This document shows, in pieces, positions 1 through 7,398 of a stretch of 13,283 bases of DNA. Below the pieces are notes generated by a model, which worked only from the letters and a program-made list of their open reading frames with translations, had not been told where the DNA came from and did not search any database. The stretch's first letter is position 1, and each line of letters starts with the position of its first letter. Source of the stretch: Pseudomonadota bacterium (lineage in GTDB: Bacteria > Pseudomonadota > Gammaproteobacteria > Steroidobacterales > Steroidobacteraceae); assembly GCA_023423935.1 (NCBI GenBank), contig JAFAEQ010000019.1, positions 1-13,283 of the forward strand. Direction: 5' to 3'. Both the position numbers and the translations under genes were made by a program.

Positions 1-35
1 ACTCCCCCCCCCCCGCGCCCCCGCCCCCCCCCCCG
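1..35. repeat. Low-complexity C tract at the window edge
   Basis: Almost every base from 3 to 34 is C, broken only by two single G's and one GCG. No gene or structure is visible in it. The rest of the window has ordinary mixed GC-rich sequence, so this is most simply a contig end with low-quality or homopolymer-extended bases. A genuine poly-C tract cannot be excluded. Confidence 0.8.
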
Positions 36-61
36 ATTCGTGAACCTGGAACCCTGGATTC

Positions 62-1156
62 CTACTTCACTTCGACGATCTCGAGCCGCTCGCCGCCGCG
101 ACCGACGAAGCACACTGCGCGTCCGTACGCGAAGGGCGGGCAGCCATTGGATTCGATCTCAGCGAACTGCACCTTCGCGCCTCGTAGTGCCGTTTTCACG
201 ACGTCGATATCGCGCGTGGTGAACGTGCAGATGTTCACGCCCGGTGCGAAGCAGCCGGGAGAGGCGGGGCGTTTGGGTACTGCCTTCGGGTATTCGTCGA
301 TCTGCACGGCGCTGAACTCGGGCGCTCTGACGGCCGCCATCTTGTAACGCGCGTCGCTCGGCAGATTCAGGGCCTTCGCCAGATTCGCGCGCGGCGTCTG
401 GATCTCGATGCGCATCTTCATCTTCAGCGTGTTCACGTAGAAGTCGAGCGTTTCGGGATACGACGTCACGGTGAGCGTCTGGATGAACAGTGCGCCGACA
501 TTGTTACGACCCACCGACATGAGCTGATCGAGCTGCATGTGCTGGGTCATGTACAGCGGCTCACCCGAAGGGCCTTTGAACTGCGCTGCGCGATAGAACG
601 CGTTGCCTTCGTTGTCCTTCGCCGTGCCCGGGCCACCCGTGTGAACGAAGTTGTGTCCCTTCAGTTGCTCGACGACTTCTTCCGGTGAGCGCACGTGAAT
701 CTCGAGCGCGGTCCATCCCAACGTCTCGTGGTACGAGATCTCTTTGAAATCGTTGCCGAGCTCGACGATGCGGATCATGCCGCGGTTGTAGCCCGGCGGT
801 CCCATGACGGACACCTCCCGGCCAGCCATCGCCGGTGCGCCCCAGAACTCGGCCATTTCTTTCGCGACTCGGCCGCGGAAATGCTCCACGTAACCGAAGC
901 CCTTGCTGTACGCCTCGACAGTTTCGGCAACGCTCTTGGCTGCCAGTGTGCCGGCGCCGAGTGTCGTTACCAGCGTCGAGGTGTCGCCCCATACCGAAGA
1001 TGCGGCGGCCGGTGAGGCCGCGCTCGCCTGCCGTGCCGACAGTGCACCGACCGAAGTGGCCACCAGGACACCTGCGGCGGATTTGATGAGTCCTCGTTTG
1101 CTCTGGTCAACGGCTCGAGGTGCCTGTTCCGCATCGTTGAGATGGTTTAACGGCAT
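62..1156 (-). CDS. Exported VOC-superfamily (glyoxalase/bleomycin-resistance fold) protein, two VOC modules
   Basis: A 364-residue protein. The frame is open to 1228, but I chose the ATG at 1156 because a strong GGGGGAG ribosome-binding site lies 8 bases before it and the signal sequence then falls near the N-terminus. Residues 19-25 read SKRGLIK, a Lys-Arg variant of the twin-arginine (Tat) motif. A hydrophobic stretch and an ASA cleavage-like site follow near residue 46, so export to the periplasm is likely. Two VOC-like halves can be seen, about 60-205 and 218-364. The second starts with the beta-strand/helix pattern GALFIQTLTV...TLDFYVNTL and ends with the strand ERLEIVEV. The glutamate in that last strand is where VOC enzymes often carry a metal ligand, but the usual first-strand histidine appears to be glutamine here. 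The reaction and substrate are unknown. It stands alone, with no gene within 500 bases on its upstream side. Confidence 0.8.
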   Translation of the reverse strand: MPLNHLNDAEQAPRAVDQSKRGLIKSAAGVLVATSVGALSARQASAASPAAASSVWGDTSTLVTTLGAGTLAAKSVAETVEAYSKGFGYVEHFRGRVAKEMAEFWGAPAMAGREVSVMGPPGYNRGMIRIVELGNDFKEISYHETLGWTALEIHVRSPEEVVEQLKGHNFVHTGGPGTAKDNEGNAFYRAAQFKGPSGEPLYMTQHMQLDQLMSVGRNNVGALFIQTLTVTSYPETLDFYVNTLKMKMRIEIQTPRANLAKALNLPSDARYKMAAVRAPEFSAVQIDEYPKAVPKRPASPGCFAPGVNICTFTTRDIDVVKTALRGAKVQFAEIESNGCPPFAYGRAVCFVGRGGERLEIVEVK

Positions 1157-1658
1157 GAACGAATCTCCCCCAGGATCCAGAGCGAATACGCGCTGGTTGT
1201 AGTAGCAACCTGGCTCCGCCAAACCCACGAAGAGTCATCGACGAAGCTTCCCCCTGGCCACTCATTCTTGTTCTGCACGAAAAGTGCGGAGAAAGGTGTG
1301 GCCTTCGATGGAGTCTAATGCGCCGGCCGGACGAGTCAATGCCTAGGATAACGTAGTTAGCGGTATAGCAGTTCGCGCGCGGCGGGATTCGGGCGGACCG
1401 TTGAAAAGTCTGACCAGAACCGCCTGGAACCTGCTTCCGGCACGAGCCTTTGGCGCGTTTGCGCGGGAATGCGTGTCTGTTTCGGGAATGGCTGTGCGGA
1501 TGCTGGCGGCCCAAGAATCGCGGTGCTCACGAGCTCGCTTTGCGGGGCCGGGCTGTGGTCCTGTGGCCGGCGGGGTTCCGCGCGTGGGCAACGATCCGGA
1601 GTGCCTCAATCGCGCCTGAGCGTGGCAATCGAATGCCGCGTCAGGCCCAGCGAAGCTT
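1157..1658. other. Intergenic region between the VOC gene and the cytochrome c' gene
   Basis: About 500 bases with no convincing gene. The open frames here, such as 1343-1744 minus and 1401-1619 plus, are arginine- and alanine-rich and have no recognisable domain or ribosome-binding site. The right edge carries a hairpin just past the cytochrome stop codon. The left part must hold the promoter of the VOC gene, but no convincing -35/-10 pair was found. Minor inverted repeats are present, for example GCAC-GAAAA-GTGC near 1280. Confidence 0.6.
1614..1646 (-). terminator. Imperfect hairpin just downstream of the cytochrome c' gene, possible terminator
   Basis: The arms 1614-1627 and 1634-1646 can form about 12 base pairs (GCCTGA, then GCG, then GCA) with small bulges around a six-base loop, ATCGAA. 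The hairpin begins 12 bases after the cytochrome stop codon in the direction of transcription. No T-run follows on the minus strand, so it is not a classical intrinsic terminator. It could protect the 3' end of the transcript or help Rho-dependent termination. Confidence 0.35.
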
Positions 1659-2150
1659 TCACTTCTTTGCGAGGAATCGGCGATGGCAGCTCGAGCACAC
1701 CTCGCGCAGGGAGGTGAACTGATCGCGGATGGCGCCGAGGTCATTGGATTTCAGGGTTATCGTGAGCTGCTTCGACTCGAGGATCAGTGTCCGGGCGAGC
1801 TCATCGAACTCGGCGCGTTCCTTCCAGATCGCGGGTAGCGCGTCCGTATCGGCGCCCGATTCGCGACCGCTGCCTGCGGGAAACCACTGGGCGATGTCGG
1901 GTGTCCTGCTCGCGATGGTCGTTGCGGCCACTGAGATTTTCCGCAGATCAGGTGAGCGAGTCTTGAACTGATCGTTGATCGCCTTGGTGGCCCAGCCGAT
2001 CTCGCTGAATCCTTCCTTGCGCGTCTCGACCACCTGTCGCGGTGTCGTGCCGGGTCCGATGGAATCCGCCGTCGCATTCGGCAGCGTGGTGATCGATGCA
2101 GCGAGAAGGATCGTGCGAAGAACGGTACGAATCGAGGCGCTACGGATCAT
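1659..2150 (-). CDS. Cytochrome c' family protein, exported mono-haem cytochrome
   Basis: A 163-residue protein. Residues 1-29 form a basic, hydrophobic signal peptide ending near NATA-DS, so the mature protein is periplasmic. The only haem site is CSSCH at residues 152-156, followed by RRFLAKK. A C-terminal CxxCH in a mostly helical 130-residue mature chain is the layout of cytochrome c' (four-helix bundle). Members of that family bind NO or CO, or transfer electrons. Helix-like segments are visible around 36-60, 63-82, 108-135 and 137-158. The ATG at 2150 lies 15 bases after the permease stop codon, with a weak TGGGA site before it, so it is probably the last gene of the efflux operon. The natural ligand and redox partner cannot be read from the sequence. 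An electron-transfer role or a gas-binding role is equally possible. Confidence 0.85.
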   Translation of the reverse strand: MIRSASIRTVLRTILLAASITTLPNATADSIGPGTTPRQVVETRKEGFSEIGWATKAINDQFKTRSPDLRKISVAATTIASRTPDIAQWFPAGSGRESGADTDALPAIWKERAEFDELARTLILESKQLTITLKSNDLGAIRDQFTSLREVCSSCHRRFLAKK

Positions 2151-2165
2151 AGTGTCCCATCAAGG

Positions 2166-5100
2166 TCAGAGCGCCGGACGCTGATCGAGCTCCGACGCAG
2201 AGGAGGGCGATGCGGCCTGTGCACTGAGCCGATCGATCATGCGGCTCACCACCTGTGGCGTACGTGCATTGCGGGCCAGCAACGAGTAGACGATCGGTAC
2301 GACGAACAGCGTCAGCACCATCGAGACCACCACACCGTAGATCACGACCACGCCGACCGGATGACGGTTCTCGGCGCCTGCGCCATGGGCGAAATACAAG
2401 GGGATGGCGCCGCCGGCTGCGCAGAAGCTGGTCATCAGGACGGGACGCAAGCGGGTCGCCGACGCTTCGACGATGGCATCGCGAAACTCGCGTCCCTCGT
2501 CGCGGAGCTGATTGGCAAACTCGACGATCAGCACGCCATTCTTCGCGGCGAGTCCGATCAGCATGACGATGGCAATCTGACTGTAGATGTTGAGCGTCAC
2601 ACCGGTGATGTACATACCGAGCACCGCCCCGATGATGGCCAGCGGGACGGTCATCATGATCACGAAGGCATTGACGTAGCTTTCGAACTGCGCGGCCAGC
2701 ACCAGGAACACCACGAGCAAGGCCCACGCAAATGTCCAGTAGAGCTCGCTCGAGGAATCGAGGTATTCGCGAGTGGCCCCGTCGAAGGCGAGGGCGGCGC
2801 TTTCAGGCAACTGCTCGGCGACGAGCTTGCGCATGAAATCGACGGCCTCACCCTGCGAATAGCCGTCTTTCAGGCGCGCCGTGAAGGTGATGGAACGCAG
2901 CCGGTCGAATCGCTTGAGCTCCTGCGCCCCGGCAGTTTCTTCCAGCCGCGCCAGGTTCGCGATCGGAATCAACTGTCCCGTGCGATCGGAGCGGACATAG
3001 ATGTTGTTCAGATCGTCCGGTGTCGCGCGCTCCGTCTTCAATCCCTGCAGCACGACGTTGTACTCGCGTCCGGCTTGCACGAATGTCGTGACGATGCGCG
3101 AACCGAGCATGGTCTCGAGCGTCTGCCCCAGCGTCTGGATCGATACGCCCAGCTCGGCGACGCGGTCGCGATCGATCTTCACCAGCATCTGCGGTTTGCG
3201 TTCCTGATAGTCGACATCGACGCGCGAGAAGCCCGGATGCGCAGCCATCATGGGTTGCAGGAGATCGCGCCAGCTCGACAGCGTGGCGTAGTCGGGTCCC
3301 TGAATGACGAAAGTGGCCTGCTGAGTGTTGCTGCCGAAACCGCCCATGCCGCCGACGCGCGAGGTGATCTGAACTTCAGGGAAGTCTGCAAGATGATTCT
3401 GGATGGCAGTCGCGATCTCCGATCCGGAGCGAGTGCGCTCGGCATAGTCGACCAGTGCCACGTTGACGCTCGTGCGATTCAATGCGGAGCCGCCCATACC
3501 CGCGCCCGCCGGGACGGTCGAGTACACGCGTCGATAATCCTCGGCGCCCGGCATGTTCATGATGGCCGTTTCGATCTGACGCGTGACGCGGTCCATGTAC
3601 TCGAAGCTCGCGCCTTCGGGGCCCACGATCGAAGTCATGAGGAATCCGCTGTCCTGGACGGGTGCACCTTCGGAGCGCAGTTGCGTGAACAGCCAGCCCG
3701 TGCCGGCCAGTGCCACGACCGAAGCGGCGATCACCCAGCCGCTGTGCGGCAGCAGAACGCGCAGCATCGATTCGTAGCGGGCGGAAATTCTCTGGAACAG
3801 AGCATCGATCGCATGCGCGACACGGCCGCGCTCGATCCCTCGCGCAAACATCTTCGAGGACAGCATCGGCACGAGGGAGAGCGCAACGATGCACGAGATG
3901 AAGATGGACGCGGCCAGCGTCATGCCGAACTCGACGAACAAACGGCCGACCGTCCCGGTGAGGAAGGAGAGCGGCACGAACACGGTGATGAGGACGACCG
4001 TGGTTGCGATCACGGCAAAGCCGATCTCGCGACTGCCGTGCAGCGCAGCCATGAGGCCGGACTGGCCCGCTTCCATGTGGCGATGAATGTTCTCGAGCAC
4101 CACGATCGCATCGTCGACCACCAGTCCGATCGCCAGCACGATGGCCAACAAAGTCAGCGTATTGATCGAGTACCCCATCGCATAGATGAAGATGGCGGAG
4201 GCGATGATCGAAACAGGAATCGTCAGCGCCGGAATGAGCGTGGCGCGCCAACTGCCGATGAATGCATAGATGACGATCAGCACGCAGCCGAGCGAGAAAA
4301 AGATCGCGAGCTCGACTTCCGTGAGCGATGCGCGGATGAACGTGCCGTTATTGATCAGGATGCTGATCTGGATGTGATCCGGCAGCGAGGCAGCGATGGC
4401 TGCGGTTTCCGCTTCGACGGCTTCTGCGACTTCGAGTGCGTTCGCCGTCGACTGCTGTTGGATGGTGAAGTTCACGCCGGGCGCGCCGTTCGACCGCGAC
4501 GTGCTGCGCTCGTTCTCCGGTGCGAGCTTCACCTCGGCGATCTCGCCCAGTCTGACCAGATAACCGTCCTCGCCGCGATGCACGATCAGTTGTCGAAACT
4601 GCTCCTCGCTGGTGAGGCGCGTGTCCGTACGCAAGGTGAATTCGCGTTCGGCAGACTCCAGTCGTCCGGCGGGCAGCTCGACGTTCTGTGCTCGCAGCGC
4701 ATTCGAAATGTCGGCCACGGTCAGGTTGCGTGCAGCCATCGCCTGGCGATTCGGCCAGATGCGCATGGCGGGTCGCCGCGCGCCAATGAGACCGGCGCGC
4801 GCAACGCCGGGCAATGCCGCGTATCGATCGAGGATGTTGCGCTCGACGTAGTCGGTCAGTTCCATGATCGAGAGCTGTTCACTGCGCAGATTGATGAACG
4901 CGACCTGGGAGTCGCCGCCGTCGAACTTCAGGATCTGCGGCGTGTCCGCTTCCTGCGGCAGCGTAGCGACCAGACGGGAGAGGCGGTCGCGCACGTCGTT
5001 GGCGGCCTCGTCCATGTCGCGGTCGAGCGCAAACTGGATAGTGATGCGGGAGAGTTCATCCGCGCTCGAGGACGTCAGCTTCTCGATGCCCTCGATGCCT

Positions 5101-5315
5101 GCGACCGCATCCTCGATGGGTTGCGTGATGCGCGACTCCACGACGGGCGCCGAGGCGCCACGATACGTCGTCTGCACCGTCACCGAGGGTCGTTCGGTGC
5201 GCGGCATTTCGCGCACGCCGAGGCGCGACAGACTGAGCAAGCCGACGAACACCAGCAGCAGGCACAGCACCGTGGCGAACACAGGTCGCCGGATGGACAG
5301 TTCCGAGAGCGTCAC
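2166..5315 (-). CDS. RND-family efflux permease (HAE-1/AcrB-like inner-membrane pump)
   Basis: A 1049-residue protein, the usual full length for this family. It would form the inner-membrane trimer that drives drug or toxic-compound export with the proton gradient. The N-terminus LSELSIRRPVFATVL is the typical cytoplasmic helix and first membrane segment. Two large periplasmic loops lie at about 35-335 and 545-860, with membrane helix clusters at about 335-540 and 862-1015. The proton-relay residues are all present: Asp401-Asp402 in GLVVDDAIVV, Lys925 in GLAAKNGVLIVE, and Arg955 and Thr962 in RLRPVLMTS. The pump therefore looks functional. Translation starts at a GTG that overlaps the adaptor stop codon (GTGA), which suggests translational coupling. 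Glycine-rich patches at about 603-609 and 654-661 lie in the second periplasmic loop. The substrate cannot be deduced. No outer-membrane channel gene lies nearby. Confidence 0.95.
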   Translation of the reverse strand: MTLSELSIRRPVFATVLCLLLVFVGLLSLSRLGVREMPRTERPSVTVQTTYRGASAPVVESRITQPIEDAVAGIEGIEKLTSSSADELSRITIQFALDRDMDEAANDVRDRLSRLVATLPQEADTPQILKFDGGDSQVAFINLRSEQLSIMELTDYVERNILDRYAALPGVARAGLIGARRPAMRIWPNRQAMAARNLTVADISNALRAQNVELPAGRLESAEREFTLRTDTRLTSEEQFRQLIVHRGEDGYLVRLGEIAEVKLAPENERSTSRSNGAPGVNFTIQQQSTANALEVAEAVEAETAAIAASLPDHIQISILINNGTFIRASLTEVELAIFFSLGCVLIVIYAFIGSWRATLIPALTIPVSIIASAIFIYAMGYSINTLTLLAIVLAIGLVVDDAIVVLENIHRHMEAGQSGLMAALHGSREIGFAVIATTVVLITVFVPLSFLTGTVGRLFVEFGMTLAASIFISCIVALSLVPMLSSKMFARGIERGRVAHAIDALFQRISARYESMLRVLLPHSGWVIAASVVALAGTGWLFTQLRSEGAPVQDSGFLMTSIVGPEGASFEYMDRVTRQIETAIMNMPGAEDYRRVYSTVPAGAGMGGSALNRTSVNVALVDYAERTRSGSEIATAIQNHLADFPEVQITSRVGGMGGFGSNTQQATFVIQGPDYATLSSWRDLLQPMMAAHPGFSRVDVDYQERKPQMLVKIDRDRVAELGVSIQTLGQTLETMLGSRIVTTFVQAGREYNVVLQGLKTERATPDDLNNIYVRSDRTGQLIPIANLARLEETAGAQELKRFDRLRSITFTARLKDGYSQGEAVDFMRKLVAEQLPESAALAFDGATREYLDSSSELYWTFAWALLVVFLVLAAQFESYVNAFVIMMTVPLAIIGAVLGMYITGVTLNIYSQIAIVMLIGLAAKNGVLIVEFANQLRDEGREFRDAIVEASATRLRPVLMTSFCAAGGAIPLYFAHGAGAENRHPVGVVVIYGVVVSMVLTLFVVPIVYSLLARNARTPQVVSRMIDRLSAQAASPSSASELDQRPAL

Positions 5316-6385
5316 GTGCTGGTTTCCGCGTTGTCCGCGACGCGCGTCGCCTCGTCGACCGGCATGCCGTCGCGCAGCTTCAGCGCGCCATCGACCACGA
5401 TTCGTTCGCCGGGAATCAGGCCGGAGAGGATCTGCACCCGTCCGGGGATGCGGTGTCCGACTTCGACCTCGCGTCGCACCGCTTTGCCATCCACGACCGT
5501 GAATACGTACTGCTTGTTCTGCTCGGGAATCACGCTGCCCTCCGGCACGACGACGGAGGTCTGCCGATCACGCACGAGCGCCACGGCGACGAACATGCCG
5601 GGCGCGAGCACCTTGTTCCGGTTGGGAAATCGCGCGCGCACTTGAACGGAGCGCGTGTTCGCATCGATGCGAGGGTCGATGCTGTCGACCGTGCCGGCGA
5701 ACTGTTGTCCCGGATAGACCGAACTACTGGCCGTGACGACCAGGCCCTGACGCAGGGCCGGACGCGCCGTCTCGGGTACGGAGAAGTCGACCTTCACCTC
5801 CGAGAGATCGTCGAGCGTGGTGATGATGGTGCCCGGGGTGACGAAGGCGCCGAGGCTGATGCGTCGCAAGCCGATCTGACCGCTGAACGGTGCGCGGATC
5901 ACCGTCTCGGCCAGTCGCGCCTGTGCCGCGGCGACTCGTGCTTCATCGCGCAGGAGGTCAGCTTCGAGCTGTTGCAACTGCGCCTTCGACAAGGCGGCGG
6001 ACGTGCTGAGCTCGAGGCCGCGACGATGCATGCTCCTGCTGTTCGCGAGGGCAGATTCGGCTTCCGCCAGCGCGGCGCGCGCCTGGGCGCCATCGAGCTC
6101 GACGAGGATATCGCCCTTGGCGACGCGATCGCCTTCCTTGAAGCGGATCGCAGTGACCAATGCTGCGACCTGCGATGTGATCTCGATCGCTTCGTTCGCG
6201 CGGACCGTGCCTGTCGACTCCACCGCGATATCGATCGTTTCCTCCTGGGCTTCTACGGTGCGAACGACGGTGGAACTCGCGCGGCGGGTCGCCTGCTGAG
6301 GCTTGTCATCGGTCGAGGGAAGAAACTTGACAACAGCCGCGACGGCGACAGCGAGGAGCGCGATGCCAATGAGGGACTTTTTCAA
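5312..6385 (-). CDS. RND efflux periplasmic adaptor subunit (membrane fusion protein, AcrA/MexH-like)
   Basis: A 357-residue protein that would link the inner-membrane permease to an outer-membrane channel. Residues 4-20 are a hydrophobic N-terminal anchor or signal with no lipobox cysteine. A lipoyl-type half motif lies at about 63-100 (VRANEAIEITSQV...GDRVAKGDILVELD), a short helical hairpin at about 101-160, and the second lipoyl half at about 163-190 (IRAPFSGQIGLRRISLGAFV). Beta-barrel and membrane-proximal domains follow to about 345. The start is a TTG preceded at seven bases by AGGAAG. No ATG occurs in frame near the N-terminus. The helical hairpin is short compared with AcrA, as in MexH- or MdtA-like adaptors. 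It is the first gene of the adaptor-permease-cytochrome c' unit. Confidence 0.93.
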   Translation of the reverse strand: MKKSLIGIALLAVAVAAVVKFLPSTDDKPQQATRRASSTVVRTVEAQEETIDIAVESTGTVRANEAIEITSQVAALVTAIRFKEGDRVAKGDILVELDGAQARAALAEAESALANSRSMHRRGLELSTSAALSKAQLQQLEADLLRDEARVAAAQARLAETVIRAPFSGQIGLRRISLGAFVTPGTIITTLDDLSEVKVDFSVPETARPALRQGLVVTASSSVYPGQQFAGTVDSIDPRIDANTRSVQVRARFPNRNKVLAPGMFVAVALVRDRQTSVVVPEGSVIPEQNKQYVFTVVDGKAVRREVEVGHRIPGRVQILSGLIPGERIVVDGALKLRDGMPVDEATRVADNAETST

Positions 6386-6601
6386 GCGCGCGCTTCCTGT
6401 GCTGGAACCCGCGCAGCGGTGCTGCGGTACATGCGCACTTCGCGTCGCATCCCGGGGAAGCTCATTGATGGATCTCGGTGTGCACTCATCAGCGTCATGT
6501 TCTTGGTTTGCAGAAGACGAGCGCGTTCGACTGCATGCGCGGCAATAGGTTGGAAGGACGTGGCGCTCTCATCGCGACGAGGCAGATGGAACCGACGCGT
6601 C

Positions 6602-6616
6602 GTTGCGTCTCGCAAC
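6602..6616 (-). other. Small perfect hairpin in the presumed leader of the efflux operon
   Basis: The sequence GTTGCG-TCT-CGCAAC is a 6-base-pair stem with a 3-base loop. It would lie close to the 5' end of the transcript if the predicted promoter at 6641-6670 is used, and so could stabilise the mRNA end. A stem this short can arise by chance. Confidence 0.3.
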
Positions 6617-6640
6617 CTGAAATCGAGTCATTACGCCGAC

Positions 6641-6670
6641 ACTATCTGAACAACTGCATCGGCCCGTCAA
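6641..6670 (-). promoter_or_regulatory. Candidate sigma-70-type promoter for the efflux operon
   Basis: On the minus strand there is a TTGACG box (6665-6670) and a GATAGT box (6641-6646) separated by 18 bases. TTGACG matches the -35 consensus at 5 of 6 positions and GATAGT matches the -10 at 4 of 6. An A/T-rich patch (GAATTTTGG on the same strand) lies just upstream. This would give a leader of about 250 bases before the adaptor TTG at 6385, which is long but leaves room for regulation. It is the best promoter match I found in this gap. Confidence 0.4.
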
Positions 6671-6727
6671 GCCAAAATTCGAAGCCGCGACTTCATGACA
6701 ACAATCGCGAACTCGTGCGTCGTAGCT

Positions 6728-6755
6728 AGGGAAGCTCTGATTTATCGACTTCCCT
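6728..6755. promoter_or_regulatory. Inverted repeat upstream of the candidate efflux promoter, possible operator
   Basis: AGGGAAG at 6728-6734 is repeated in inverted orientation as CTTCCCT at 6749-6755, seven bases perfect around a 14-base A/T-rich centre. Half-site spacing centre to centre is 21 bases, two helical turns, which suits a dimeric regulator. A second small inverted repeat (GACTT-CGC-AAGTC, 6756-6768) directly follows. No regulator gene lies next to it, so the binding protein is unknown. Confidence 0.3.
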
Positions 6756-7130
6756 GACTTCGCAAGTCTGCAACTGGTTGAAATGCTTCGGTGGGCGAAG
6801 CAACTATGGTTGCGAGTGGCGAATTGATCAGAGGTTACCTAGTTCGCGCGACGGACCGATCGATAGAAGAATGCTCGCGAGCCCGCGACTGGCGCGTCCG
6901 CGGCGATATCGACGCACTCTGGACGCTGATCAGCCGGACTCACGGGTTGTTACAAGTCCTGCGATAACGCGGCAGTCGCCCACGCGTTCGTCCGGAGCGA
7001 GACACGGACCTCGCGCGTCCCCGCCATTCGTGTCGCCTTCGATTGAACGTAAGCGTGCATCGCCGTGTGGCACGCCTCCCAGTGCACGCACCTTTGCTGT
7101 GCCTGCCCCTCAAGAGCGACCATCACCGAA

Positions 7131-7182
7131 GACTGCGGGAATCCCTGAATGAAGCGCGATGTTGTGCGTGCTTCCCGCAGTC
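7131..7182. repeat. 11-base perfect inverted repeat upstream of the sigma factor gene
   Basis: GACTGCGGGAA at 7131-7141 is repeated in inverse as TTCCCGCAGTC at 7172-7182, with 30 bases between. An overlapping small palindrome, GGGA-A-TCCC, lies at 7137-7145. The repeat ends 216 bases before the sigma factor start. It could be a long-loop RNA hairpin, a pair of operator half-sites, or the remnant ends of a small element. No T-run follows, so a terminator is unlikely. Confidence 0.4.
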
Positions 7183-7398
7183 GTGACAAAGAATCGGATC
7201 TCGTGCGTCTTTGCTCAGTGACGGCAAGTTGCGCGCCATCGCGGGAAATGACGTTTCGAAGAATTTGAACGTGAGATCAGCCGGATAGGCACCGAATCTT
7301 GCAAAGGAAGTCGCCGAGCAGGCTTAGCAGCCGCACTCGAAGGACTGATCGCTCGCCGCAGGGAGCTTCCATGCAAGTCGAATAGCCGGAGGAGCTCT

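Larger units (their letters stand above)
6386..7398. other. Intergenic region between the divergent efflux and FecI-type units
   Basis: About 1 kb without a recognisable gene. The efflux operon leaves to the left and the sigma factor operon to the right, so promoters for both should lie here. Several open frames pass through, but they are arginine-, serine- and proline-rich and lack domains. One short frame, 6806-6967 plus (53 codons, starting MVASGELIRGYLVRATDRS), has a more protein-like composition than the others. It lacks a clear ribosome-binding site and I do not recognise it. Inverted repeats at 6602-6616, 6728-6755 and 7131-7182 are listed separately. Confidence 0.6.

Noticed and set aside
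2361..5645. 1094-codon open frame on the plus strand, opposite the permease gene and the adaptor's end
   Set aside because: Its translation is dominated by Asp, His, Arg, Gln and Gly with no domain or membrane segments. It is the antisense shadow of a GC-biased gene whose minus-strand product is a textbook RND permease.
6382..6615. 77-codon minus-strand frame immediately before the adaptor gene
   Set aside because: Arg-rich, ends inside the adaptor start region and lies in the presumed leader of the efflux mRNA. No domain or good ribosome-binding site.
7244..7260. GGAAAT box upstream of the sigma factor, like the -35 of FecI-type promoters
   Set aside because: No matching -10 element is visible at the usual 16-17 base spacing, and a six-base match alone is weak.
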